This document shows, piece by piece, positions 46,938-58,364 of a stretch of 64,000 bases of DNA. Each line of letters opens with the position of its first letter. Position 1 is the stretch's first letter. The position numbers and the translations under genes were made by a program. The stretch is from Solen grandis (Eukaryota; Mollusca; Bivalvia; Adapedonta; Solenidae). Location: assembly GCA_021229015.1 (NCBI GenBank), contig CM037789.1:28643388-28707387 (forward strand). The letters are read 5' to 3'. Under the pieces are notes generated by a model that was not told the origin of the DNA, did not search any database, and saw only the letters and a list, made by a program, of their open reading frames with translations.

Positions 46938-47886
46938 GTTATCGGCACCTTAACAGCAAATGTCACACTGACATAAAACTATGTTGAATATGCATGTAAA
47001 CAATGTTGTATTTTATTTTAACACCTTTGATTGGCTGTTTGATTATACTCGGCCGGTTCATTGTAATTTTTGCATGCCATGAAATTTTGATGCAAACAAT
47101 GTCACACATATGTGATAGTTATCGGCAGTGTGAGACAGTTATCGGCACCTTAAATTGTAAACAGTATTTAGCATTTTAATAAAGGTAGATGTGTATATTT
47201 GGTAAGCGATTTTGATATGCATGGGTTTGTTTAGTTACCATGTCTTCTTCTGCTGTTTTGAATAACTTATTCTGTCTAGAATTTTGTAGTCTTGAATGGT
47301 CATATATGTATTCATTCATATACATCTTTGATATTTTTTCTTTTTTCATTTTCTTAAGTACGGGATTCCTAAAAACTCCAAATGTCTCCCTAACAATCAA
47401 ACTGGCCAGTAATGTCATTATCTTAAGATATATAAAAAAATAATTAAGTTCTGTAAACGGTCATAAATGCTGATAACTGTCACATGCTTAAGATTCATGC
47501 TTCAATAATACGGCACCCAATAATATAAAGATGGAAACAAGTGTAATAATTTGGTGGTCTGGTACATGTAGCACATTTAAAGCTTAGTGGCATTAACCAG
47601 AATCAGATGAATTTTACCCATGTCAATGTTACAAAAACACAGTTTTAACAGACACCATAACTGATGACATAAGCAAAAAATAGCAACAAATGAAATGTAT
47701 AGGATGCAGTCTAACCTTCTTTTACACTGGTGTTTATGAATAAAAAAAGACCTGTAAGCCAAATAGTGCATGTCTTGGAATTTTTCTGTGATTGTGTGAT
47801 GCAAAAACAGGATATTATGCATTTCACTGCAATTGACCAATGAAAATAAAAAAAAAACATGCTGATAACTGTAACCTGCCGATAAT
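46938..47886. repeat. Mirrored GTTATCGGCA motifs (possible transposon subterminal repeats)
   Basis: GTTATCGGCA occurs on the plus strand at 46938, 47118 and 47138. The mirrored form TGCTGATAAC occurs at 47468 and 47860, and TGCCGATAAT at 47877. The outermost pair are followed and preceded by ACCTTAACAG- and CTGTAACC-like words, so the flanks are partly mirrored too. Same arrangement in R2, about 14.62 kb further on. Confidence 0.6.
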
Positions 47887-49376
47887 TTTCTAGTCAATAT
47901 TTCTTTCATAATACCGTATCTTGTATGAGTGTATGTATTTCCTTTTCTTATTTTTTATTTTTATTTATTAATTTATTTTATTTCTTTTTTGTGAATGTAC
48001 CAATACTCAGTGGTAGTGTTCATTGACTACGGATTCGAATATATCATGTTCAATCCCCAATGCGAGAGTGACATTCTAAGGGCTTAATTTCTAATGGTAC
48101 TCAGGTACCGTCCCAATGTATAATTTGTTTCCCAAATGAGGTGCAGTGTTTCCTAAGGCAATGTATATAATTCTGCTCTCACGTAAATGAGATTGATAAA
48201 GTCATCCCAGAGATTCAAGTCGTACATAATGCCACTTTTCAAGCAAGTTCCAGACCAGCAGAGTTGCATAAGCAACACCAAAATATTGCATGTATCTCTA
48301 AGGGAGAAGATCTCCCTATATACAATTAATCATATTATTGTGGCTAGACCAACTGAGACCAGGAATAGGAGCTCATATTGTACAAACTAAATGTTCAGAC
48401 CAACTTGGACTAGCTGATGCAATTTTTCTTACATAAGTATTATTTCAAAGCTATTCTCTGTCTTATGCCATGGGGAACACTGAAGAAAATAAAACAACAC
48501 ATAGATTGCCTGTAATGACAATTTTAATGTAAGGTTAAAGCTCTATTACTAATAAATTTTCCCATAGTTCTATAAAATATCAACATCAAGAAGAATAGAT
48601 AGATAGAAAATAGAGAGAGAACATGAACAACAAAATCTGAAATATTTGAAGCAATGCTTAATTTGTGTTGTTGTTGTTTTTTTCTTTACTTTTCTTTCCA
48701 ATAATATTGTTTTAAAGTTTTCATTACAACAATTATAGAATTTGAAATTATTAACTGACAGTGAAAATGTTTTTCCAACACACACACATACGCACAGTAC
48801 CGTAAACAATTCAAGGAGCACATAGCTATAAGGCTGAAATACTGTTGCAATGAGGGTAAATTTAAGCACAACTTTATATGGCATAAAACAATTCCTTGAG
48901 GCAGAAAAAAGACAAGCTGATTTAAAATACTTAACCAAACTTGGATTACACAATTGTATATGTGTTATCTCAACCATTTTGTTATTAACATGAACTGTGG
49001 TGAACACTTTCTAAGTAAAGGACTTGGTAACATTTTCTCTCTAGTAGCATCTACATGAACATTGTCAGAAATATACAAGAAACTGATTATTTTGCTTCAC
49101 AGAAACATTTCAATGACTGTCCAAATGACTGTATTAAGATGTAATTTTGGTCATGTTATTGGTAAAACACACAATTCCTTTGTATAAATTTGCAGTTTTT
49201 ATTTTTATTTTTGTTCATGCTTGAAAATTCAGGTTTGGATAACATGCATCCTGTAAATATGCAATTTACTATATAAAAGTTGTTATTCAGTCTAGTGACC
49301 ATCTGTTTGATTATGTTTATGTCTTTATCCCCTGTTACAAAAACACCATTTCTTTTAATTTATTACCTTGTTTTTT

Positions 49377-49594
49377 TGACTTGACTATTTGAGTTTACCA
49401 TCGCTTCGACAGTATTTCAGTCATGTAGCGACGTCTAGCTAGTTACAGGTGGAGGAAGACCCCGAATGCACGGAGGCATCCGAGTAGAACCACCGACCTA
49501 CCGCAAGCCAGCTGGTAGGCTTCCTCACATGAAAATCCGAATGACCCTGTTGGGATTCGAACCCACACGGTGAGGGGATGAGTGAGTGTTAAAT
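49377..49594 (-). mobile_element. SINE F1 in block P2
   Basis: Same orientation and 5' truncation as in P1. Box B reads GGGATTCGAACCCACA. Confidence 0.85.
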
Positions 49595-49781
49595 TCAGCC
49601 TAGTCTTTTTAAATGAAATAAAGTCTCTGGTCTTACATAATTTACAGAGAAGTTAATTGTTAACAAGTTTGGTTTATATGGCTTATCCTCTCCAGGTGGT
49701 TTATATGGCTTATCCTCTCCAAGTGGTTGTATTCTTTATATATCCATAAAGTGTGAGGATTAATTGAATTTATTCATTTAT

Positions 49782-49808
49782 GTCCTGCAAAATGCAGGAC
49801 TTTTTTTG
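49782..49808 (+). repeat. GTCCTGCA-AAA-TGCAGGAC hairpin plus T-run
   Basis: A perfect 8-base stem with an AAA loop, followed by seven T. Related copies are at about 53157 (P3, stem altered to GTCATGCA) and 59092 (P4). P1 lacks it: TTTATTGTAAGGGG at about 44513 joins directly where P2 has the hairpin inserted. Confidence 0.8.
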
Positions 49809-51727
49809 TAAGGGGAAGGGGGTCTCTAGGTTTGTCTAGCCATCGATTCTATAACCTATCAAGGACCATATTTGTACTATCGAGCTACATACATTCACGA
49901 GATATTTTACATCGAGCGTGACGTAACATGACAGAAAAACACCAAAATTCGCAAAATTTATTGATTCTTGTTTCCAAACAGTTTTTTCTTAAATGTCAGG
50001 AAAAGGATAAAAACATTCAATTAATAAAAAGGTACCAAATTAATACCATTTTATGTTTCTTTTATCTATTTTTTTTCCAAACCACCCGTTAAATCTACCG
50101 ACAACTGTAAGCTAGCAGACGATAATAGATTTTTGTAAGCCAACAGCTGCCAAGCGTTCAGTGAAGGCAACCATTAGCAATTGCAATTTGGTACCCTGAT
50201 TACACTCTGCAATATAACAATGGTGCAACCGCTCACTTTACCGATTATTGGATTCACTGAACAAAGAACAGTTCTTAAAATAATGCATGTTTGATGCACT
50301 TCTCAACATAACTATATAGGATGTCATTTAGTTGTTGTTAAAGCAAAATTAACACTTGACAATTACCACAATACAGCATGCCCATATATTCCTTGCAGGT
50401 TTTTTTACACACAAAATTGGCCATGTACCCACAAAATTGTAGGGCTCTCTAAATGAAGTGGTACAAAGGTCTGGAAAAAAACAGATGTATGACCACTATG
50501 AGTATGATGTTTCTTGTTCTCATTTGGATCATCTTAAATGTTACACACCAATATATGTGCTGTTACGAAGAACAGATAACTTCATTACAACTTTTGTTTA
50601 TACATATTATCTCTTAATGTCCAACATACACGCGACAGACTTATTTTGAGTTCAATAGTGACAAGTGAAGACGTCATTATTGAAATAGTTTGACTGTTGT
50701 TGGTTTTGGACTTTTTATATTGTTTTCAATTACCATTGACCACTTATTACATTTGAAAGGAACATATTGATGCATCAGGGAGTATATTTAATCTAAAGGT
50801 GAGGATTGTAGTCTCGTCTTCTTGTGAACTCGATACTCTAGGAAAAGTCCAATAGCACGTACTATCAAAAGAGACTACTAGAGGCAGTAATAAATCCATG
50901 CCAAGTCAAGACAATATAATCTGCGCTCACTTCGAGGCATTGACTTTTATATATTACTGTTATTAAACTGCTTTTTCATTGATTTTTCAAATTGACGATT
51001 TGTATCTGAATTCTGAATATTTTAAGATCTCAAAACATCTTTGAAAAAATAAATTCTAAGCTTTAATGAATCGGGTTGCTTGCAAGGTACGTTAACCAAG
51101 TTTTGAAACCTGTTGCCACGGAGGTCTAGGTTTTCACATCTCTGCCGTTGCCTGCGAATTTAAGGAGAAGTCATCAGATACACATTATATGTGTCTAGTT
51201 TCATTTTAATGACGATTGAAGACCTGCATATTTTGAATCGTGTTATTTATTTTCATCAGTTAATGCAAGTAATTGATCCATAAAGTGTTTCTTTTGAACA
51301 TATTACTGTTTTTTTTATTTTACAATAATAACAGTTATTGCTCCCTGTTTTGATTATGCGACTCCATTTGCAAAATGAAAACCTATTCCATACTCACGCC
51401 GCGTTTCCGACAACAAAATATAGTGAGTATCATACAATGCAATTTCTGGTATCCGACTTTCCGAAAACAGGGTCGGGTAATAAACTAAAAAATTGGAAGG
51501 GGGCGTAACTACATTTTCAAGACCATTTCATATAAATTAACCTCCCTGAAAGGGGATTTCCACAGAGAGCGGAAAACGAAACCTCTTCTGAATACTCTTT
51601 GTAATAAATCTTTTCAAATGAGATGCAATTACTTGATATCAATGTGTTCAAGGTAAGGATGTGCTTTTTATGATGTAGACTAAAAGAAGCATCAGCCTTT
51701 TTTGTCTATTTAAGGTTAGTAAGGAAG

Positions 51728-53127
51728 TCTGGCATCTGACATTTTTACTTAAATCAGCATTGATGGGTAACATGGCGTGTTAGACCTTAACCAAGTTTGT
51801 TTAACTCATGTCCGTGGGGTCGATATTGGCCCCGCCCCAGGAGTCACTTGATTTTACATAGATTTATATAGGAAAATAAAGAAAAATCTTCTTGTCAGAA
51901 ACTGCAAGGCCTAGAGCTTAGATATTTGGTGGCATTGTCTTATGGACAGGACCTTAATTAAGTTTGTTCAAATCATTACCCTGGGGTCGAAATTTGCCCC
52001 GGCCCAGGGGTCACTTGATTTTACATTGACGTATTGCAAAAAATAGAAAAAATCTTCTTGTCAGAAACCACAAGGCTTGGTGTTAAAATATTTGGTGTTT
52101 AAGATGGCCTAGTAGACTTCTACCAAGTTTGTTTAAAACAAGGCCAGGGGTCAAAATTGGTCTGCTTTAGGAGTCACTTGATTTTACAAAGACTTGTATA
52201 GGAAAACACTCAAAAGATCTTCTCAGCAACCACAAAGCCTTGAGTTTCCTTGTTTGGTGTGTAACATGGCCGGACTATAAGACCTTCTACAAGTTTGTTC
52301 AAATCATGGCCCTGGGGTCAAAATTGGTCCCATCTTTAGGGTCACTTGATTTGACATAGACTTACATAGGGAAAAACTAGAAAAATCTTCTTATCAGAAA
52401 CCACAAGGATTAGAGTTGAGATATTTGGTGAGTAACATGGCCTAATGAACATCTACCAATTTAGATCAAATCATCGCCCTGGGGTCCAAATTGACCCCAC
52501 CCTAGGGGTCAAAACTGTCAAAAGATCTCAGAATTCTCAAAGCCTGGAGTTAAGATGTCCCATGTGTCAATTGATTTTATATAGACTTATTAGAGCTATG
52601 ACCTTAAATTTGGATGGCAGGTAGAATTTTGTGTTGAATATAGATGATCTTGCTGTATTTCTCATGGATTATGTATTCAGTATGACTCATAATACAATAA
52701 TTGACATTGGGGGCAATGTTACTCGGGTTAGTGATTCAGGGCCATCATGGCTCTCTTGTTTTTATGAAACTAGAATCTGGTTGCTGATGGAGGTAACCGG
52801 GTAACATCAATTGACTTGAATGGTGTTGAATAAGCTTATGTACTCTGATGAGTGACCTAGAGACATATGGCCCTCTTGTTCTTCTATAATATACACAGAC
52901 TTGTTTGTCTCTTAACTTTAAATTTGGTTGCTGCTGAGGGTAACCAGGTAAAATCAACTGACCTGAGAATTGTTTAATATCGGCTCATGCTACCCAGATG
53001 AGTGTTCTTGGGCCTGGCACTATGACCAACTTATTTTGTTTAGAAGGGGAGATGGATTTTGAGCTCAACTGAGCACAACATGCTCATGGTGAGCTATTAG
53101 GATCATCCTGAGTTGTGCGTCGTCCGT
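51728..53127 (+). repeat. Block Q1, degenerate tandem array of about 165 bases
   Basis: GTCACTTGATTT recurs at 51843, 52010, 52172 and 52341 (spacings 162-169), each with AATCTTCTTGTCAGAAAC-like and ACCAAGTTTGTTCAAATC-like words. The second half changes to ATCTGGTTGCTGATGGAGGT-type units and GGGCCATCATGGCTCTCTTG. It ends abruptly at GCGTCGTCCGTT, where P3 begins. Confidence 0.85.
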
Positions 53128-55118
53128 TGTGAGGATTAATTGAATTGATTCATGTATGTCATGCAAAATGCAGGACTTTTTTTTTAAGGGGAAGGGGGTC
53201 TCAAGGTTTTTCTAGCCATCGATCTTTAATTCATCATGGACCATATTTGTATTATCGTGCTACATACATTAACGAGATATTTTACATCGAGCGTGACGTA
53301 TTTTGACAGGAAAACACTAATAATTCGCAAAATTTATTGATCCTTGTTTCCAGACAGTTAATTTTTTTCTTAAAAGTAAGGGAAAAGGATAAAAACATGC
53401 AATTGATAAAAAGGCACCAAATTAATACCATTTTATGTTTCTTTTATCTATTTTTTTCCAAATGACCCGTTAAATCTACCGATAACTCTAAGCTAGCAGA
53501 CGATAATAAATTTATGTAAGCCAACAGCTGCCAAGCGTTCAGTGAAGGCGTCCATTAGCAATTGCAATTTGGTACCCTGATTACACTCTGCAATATAACA
53601 AGGGTGCAACCGCTCACTTTACCGATTATTGGATTCACTGAACAAAGAACAGTTCTTAAAATAATGCATGTTTGATGCACTTCTCAACATTACATTATAG
53701 GACGTCATTTAGTTGCTGTTAAAGCAAAATTAACACTTGACAATTATCACAATACAGCATGCCCATATATTCCTTGCAGGTTTTTTTTACTCACAAAATT
53801 GGCCATGTACCCACAAAATTGTAGGGCTCTCTAAATGAAGGGGTACAAAAGTCTGGAAAAAACAAATGTATCCCCAGATGTATGACCACTATGAGTATGA
53901 TGTTTCATGTTCTCATTTGGATCATCTTAAATCTTACCAATATGTGTTGTTACGAAGAACACATAACTTCATTACAACTTTTGTTTATAGATATTATCTC
54001 TTAATGTCCACCATACACGTGACAGACTTATTTTGAGTTCAATAGTGACAAGTGAAGATGTCATTATGGAAATAGTTTGACTGTTGTTGGTTTTGGACCT
54101 TTTTTTTATTGTTTTCAATTACCATTGACAGCTTATTACATTTGAAAGGAACATATTGATGCATCAGGGAGTATATTTAATCTAAAGGTGAGGATTGTAG
54201 TCTCGTCTTCTTATGGTGAACTCGATACTCTAGGAAAAGTCCAGTAGCACGTACTATCAAAAGAGACTACTAGAGGCAGTAATAAACCTATGCCAAGTCA
54301 AGACAATATAATCTGCGCTCACTTCGAGGCATTGCCTTTTACATATTACTGTTATTAAACTGCCTTTTCATTGATTTTTCAAGTTGACGATTTTGTATCT
54401 GAATTCTGAATATTTTAAGATCTCAAAACATCTTTGAAAAAATAAATTCTAAGCTTTAATGAATCGGGTTGCTTGCAAGGTACGCTAACCAAGTTTTAAA
54501 ACCTGTTGCCACGGAGGTCTAGGTTTTCAAATCTCTGCCGTTGCCTACGAATTTAAGGAGAAGTCATCAGATACACATTATATGAGTCTAGTTTCATTTT
54601 AATGACGATTGAAGACCTGCATATTTTGAATCGTGTTATTTATTTTCATCAGTTAAATGCAAGTAATTGATCCATAAAGTGTTTCTTTTGAACATATTAC
54701 TGTTTTTATTTTACAATAATAACAGTAATTGCTCCCTGTTTTGATTATGCGACTCCATTTGCAAAATGAAAACCTATTCCATACTCACGCCGCGTTTCCG
54801 ACAACAAAATATAGTGAGTATCATACAACGCAATTTCTGGTATCCGACTTTCCGAAAACGGGGTCGGGTAATAAACTAATAAATTGGAAGGGGGAGTAAC
54901 TACATTTTCTAGAATATTTCATATAAATTAACGTCCCTGAAAGGGGATTTCCACAGAGAGCTGAAAACGAAACCTCTTCTGAATACTCTTTGTAATAAAT
55001 CTATTCAAATGAGATGTAATTACTTGGTGTCAATGTGTTCAAGGTAAGGATGTGCTTTTTATGATGTAGACTAAATGAAGCATCAGCCTTTTTTGTCTAT
55101 TCAAGGTTAGTAAGAAAG
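53128..55118 (+). repeat. Block P3
   Basis: Begins at GTGAGGATTAATTGAATTG, so it lacks the SINE and everything before it. It then follows P2, including the 21-base segment near the end. By eye it is closer to P2 than to P1. Confidence 0.9.
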
Positions 55119-56389
55119 TCTGGCATCTGGCATGTTTACTTAAAATCAGCATTGATGGGTAACATGGCGTGTTAGACCTTAACCAAGTTTGTCCGTGGGG
55201 TCGATATTTGGCCCGCCCCAGGAGTCACTTGATTTTACATAGATTTATATAGGAAAATAAAGAAAAATCTTCTTGTCAGAAACCACAAGGCTTGGTGTTA
55301 AAATATTTGGTGTTTAAGATGGCCTAGTAGACTTTTACCAAGTTTGTTTAAAACAAGGCCAGGAGTCAAAATTGGTCTGCTTTAGGAGTCACTTGATTTT
55401 ACAAAGACTTGTATAGGAAAACACTCAAAAGATTTTCTCAGCAACCACAAAGCCTTGAGTTTCCTTGTTTGGTGTGTAACATGGCCGGACTATAAGACCT
55501 TTTACAAGTTTGTTCAAATCATGGCCCTGGGGTTAAAATTGGTCCCATTTTTAGGGTCACTTGATTTGACATAGACTTACATATTGAAAAACTAGAAAAA
55601 TCTTATCAGAAACCACAAGGATTAGAGATGAGATATTTGGTGAGTAACATGGCCTAATGAACATCTACCAATTTAAAACAAATCATCGCCCTGGGGTCCA
55701 AATTGGCCCCACCCTAGGGGTCACTTGATTTTACATAGACATGTATAGGGAAACTGTCTAAAGATCTCAGAATTCTCAAAGCCTGGAGTTAAGATGTCCC
55801 ATGTGTCACTTAATTTTATATAGACTTATTGGAGCTATGAAAGTTTGGATGGCAGGTAGAATTTTGTGTTGAATATAAATGATCTTGCTGTATTTCTGCA
55901 TGGATTATGTATTCAGTATGACTCATAATACAATAATTGACATTGGGGGCAATGTAACTCAGGTTAGTGATTGAGGGCCATCATGGCTCTCTTGTTTTTA
56001 TGAAACTAGAATCTGGTTGCTGATGGAGGTAACCGGGTAACATCAATTGACTTGAATGGTTTTGAATAAGCTTATGTACTCTGATGAGTGATCTAGAGAC
56101 ATATGGCCCTCTTGTTCTTCTATAATATACACAAAAACTTGTTTGTCTCTTAACTTTAAATTTGGTTGCTGCTGAGGGTAACCAGGTAAAATCAACTGAC
56201 CTGAGAATCGCTTAATATCGGCTCATGCTACCCAGATGAGTGTTCTTGGGCCTGGCACTATGACCAAATTATTTTGTTTAAGGGGGGGGGGAGAGAGAGA
56301 TGGATTTTGAGCTCAACTGAGCACAACATGCTCATGGTGAGCTATTAGGATCATCCTGAGTTTGTTGTGCGTCGTCCGTTATGCGTCGT
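55119..56389 (+). repeat. Block Q2
   Basis: Collinear with Q1 but missing about one 165-base unit near the start. Unlike Q1 it continues past CGTCGTCCGTTATGCGTCG into a further array. A G-run and GA repeat (56282-56300) occur where Q1 has AGAAGGGGAGATGG. Confidence 0.88.
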
Positions 56390-57590
56390 CAACAATTTAC
56401 TTTAAAAGACATTTCCTCTGAAACCGTTGGACAGAATTTGATAAACTTGATCCTTGGGTGAATCTTTACAAAAGTTGCTAAAATAAACTTGATCCGTGTA
56501 GAAATCTGGTTGCCATGGCAACAGAAAGAATAGAAATGAAAATTGAAAGTCATCTCCTTCCAAACTACCGGCCATATTTCAAAATATTTTAGTACAGATG
56601 GGTAACAATCTTCCAAGATTGCTAAATTTATTCTGATACGGAAAAAACATGGCTGCCAGGTACGAGGCTAATTTGCCTTATATGTATATAGTGAAATCTT
56701 TAAACGACATCTCCTCTTAAACCACCGGACAGAATTGCATTAAATTTGGCAGGGATGATCGTTGGGTGAGCCTACACAAAAGTTGTTAAAATTATTCCGA
56801 TCCGTTATAAAAAAACATGGCCGCCTGGGGTGGGGCTTATTTGCTTTATTTGTATATAGTGACATTTTTAAACAACATCTCCTTTGAAACAACTTGACAG
56901 AATTTGAATGAATTTTGAAGGGATGATCCTTGGTTGAACCTACACAAAAGTTGCTAAAATTATTCCGATCCGTGAAGAAACATGGCCGCAGATGTTCCTT
57001 GGCCAAAAAAAATGTGTGGTTCAGGTAATATGGCTTAAAAATAGGGTAGGTAGGTAGGGATTGTGATCCCCTTTTGTCCGTCGTCCGTGCGTCCGTCCGG
57101 CGTCAGCAATTTTCATTAAACACCATCTACTTCTAAACCACTGGGCCAAATTGAATTAAAGTTGCCTGTGATGTTCCTTGCATGAATGGTTTCGGTTTGT
57201 TACATATCTGGGTCACAGGAACTAAAAATAGATTTTTAACGTGAAATTTTAAAAAATCTTCTTCTCTGAAACCATAAGGCCTAGAGCTTAGATTTAGTGT
57301 GTGGCATTGTCTTATGGACCTCTACCAAGTTTGTTGAAATCAGGACCCTGGGTTCGAAATTGGCTCCGCCCCAGTGGTCACTTGATTTTACATAGACTTA
57401 TATACAAAAAACTAGAAAAATCTTCTTGTCAGAAACTACAAGGCCTGGGGTTTAGGTATTTGGTGTGGGGCATTGTCTTGTGGACCAATACCAAGTTTGT
57501 TCAAATCATGACCCTTGAGTCGAAATTGGCCCCGACCCATGGGTCACTTGACTTTACATAGACTTAAGTACAAAGAACTAGAAAAATCAC
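56390..57590 (+). repeat. Array tail after Q2, two degenerate tandem families
   Basis: First part (56390-57000): about four units marked by ACATCTCCTCTTAAACCACC-type words and ATTCCGATCCGT, each ending near AACATGGCCGC. Second part (57040-57590): TTGTCCGTCGTCCGTGCGTC and then about three units with CTTCTTGTCAGAAACTACAA and CACTTGATTTTACATAGACT, the Q unit again. Translated frames repeat with the unit length and are not genes. Confidence 0.8.
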
Positions 57591-57787
57591 CCAAGGGCAG
57601 GTAACTGTGGTCTAAGTCCACATGCATGGATTTCCTCCCTCGATAAATTCAACTATGTGGTATGTAAAAGAACAGATAACTCTTGCAAAAACAAAGGCCC
57701 TCTGGGTAATGCGTGACAGAAAAAATATCAAGTTTACGGAATTACGTGCCTTTGATAGGTGAAATATTGACTTTGACATTACAATTA

Positions 57788-57835
<48 letters not shown>

Positions 57836-57838
57836 CTC
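57591..57838. other. Spacer before P4 with (TA)n
   Basis: Non-repetitive within the window apart from the TA run at 57791-57834, which abuts the start of P4. Confidence 0.6.
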
Positions 57839-58321
57839 GAACGAATAGTTTTACATGATAAACGCACTAGAAATGTATTTTTTTTCTTTACAGAACATTT
57901 TATGTTACAATAAAAATGAGATACGCATATTTCAGTGACGTTTCAAGATATGGTTACTCGTGCGACGTTGCCCGTGTCAAAATCATTCGTCTGCTTTGTT
58001 CATAGCGAGCGCAGCTCGAGACGGGCAACATATATAATTATGAATTAGTCACTGTGACATTCATGATTAAAAAACATGCATAAACCTCTTAGGTTCTTCT
58101 CGAAAATCTTTCGGATCTAATCATACCTACTAGTATATTTTGCTTTATCATTATGATAAATCTTATGTATCTACATGTACTGTAGTTTAGATCTTTCTCA
58201 TTGATAAAGTAAATCAAGCTCCAAAGGATTTTCAGGAAGATTCTTATATTTAAGATGTTGTTTATCTATGCATATTGTTTAGATATTTTCATCTATGATT
58301 CTTTGTCACTGTAAGACCCAC

Positions 58322-58364
<43 letters not shown>

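Larger units (their letters stand above)
46423..49130 (+). repeat. Block R1
   Basis: Nearly identical by eye to R2 (61031-63769); differences are scattered substitutions plus two indels of about 20-28 bases. It contains the YY1-like start and 32-codon ORF (46498-46596), mirrored GTTATCGGCA motifs (46938-47886) and minus-strand frames of 110 codons (47577-47909, unchanged in R2) and 145 codons (48570-49007, 144 in R2). Their conservation only reflects the recent copy. The second frame includes a SINE F1 3' end fragment (48810-48873) and a GTGT microsatellite. Confidence 0.9.
49131..51727 (+). repeat. Block P2
   Basis: Begins at GTATTAAGATGTAATTTTGG, so it lacks the first 630 bases of P1. It then follows P1 to TAGTAAGGAAG. 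It carries the GTCCTGCA hairpin that P1 lacks, and a 21-base segment (TAAAAGAAGCATCAGCC...) near its end that P1 and P4 lack. Confidence 0.9.

Noticed and set aside
47577..47909. 110-codon minus-strand frame identical in R1 and R2 (62200-62532)
   Set aside because: Identity follows from the recent duplication. The frame is rich in F, L, C and H with no domain pattern, and overlaps the mirrored-motif element.
48570..49007. 145-codon minus-strand frame, repeated at 63213-63647
   Set aside because: It is built from a GT microsatellite, A/T runs and a SINE 3' end, and changes length between copies through an indel in the ACA repeat.
49782..49808. Intrinsic bacterial-type terminator (hairpin plus T-run)
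   Set aside because: The context is eukaryotic repeat DNA, there is no upstream gene, and the hairpin is missing in P1.
57301..57561. 86-codon frame with internally repeated sequence
   Set aside because: The protein repeat has the period of the underlying tandem DNA array and is a by-product of it.
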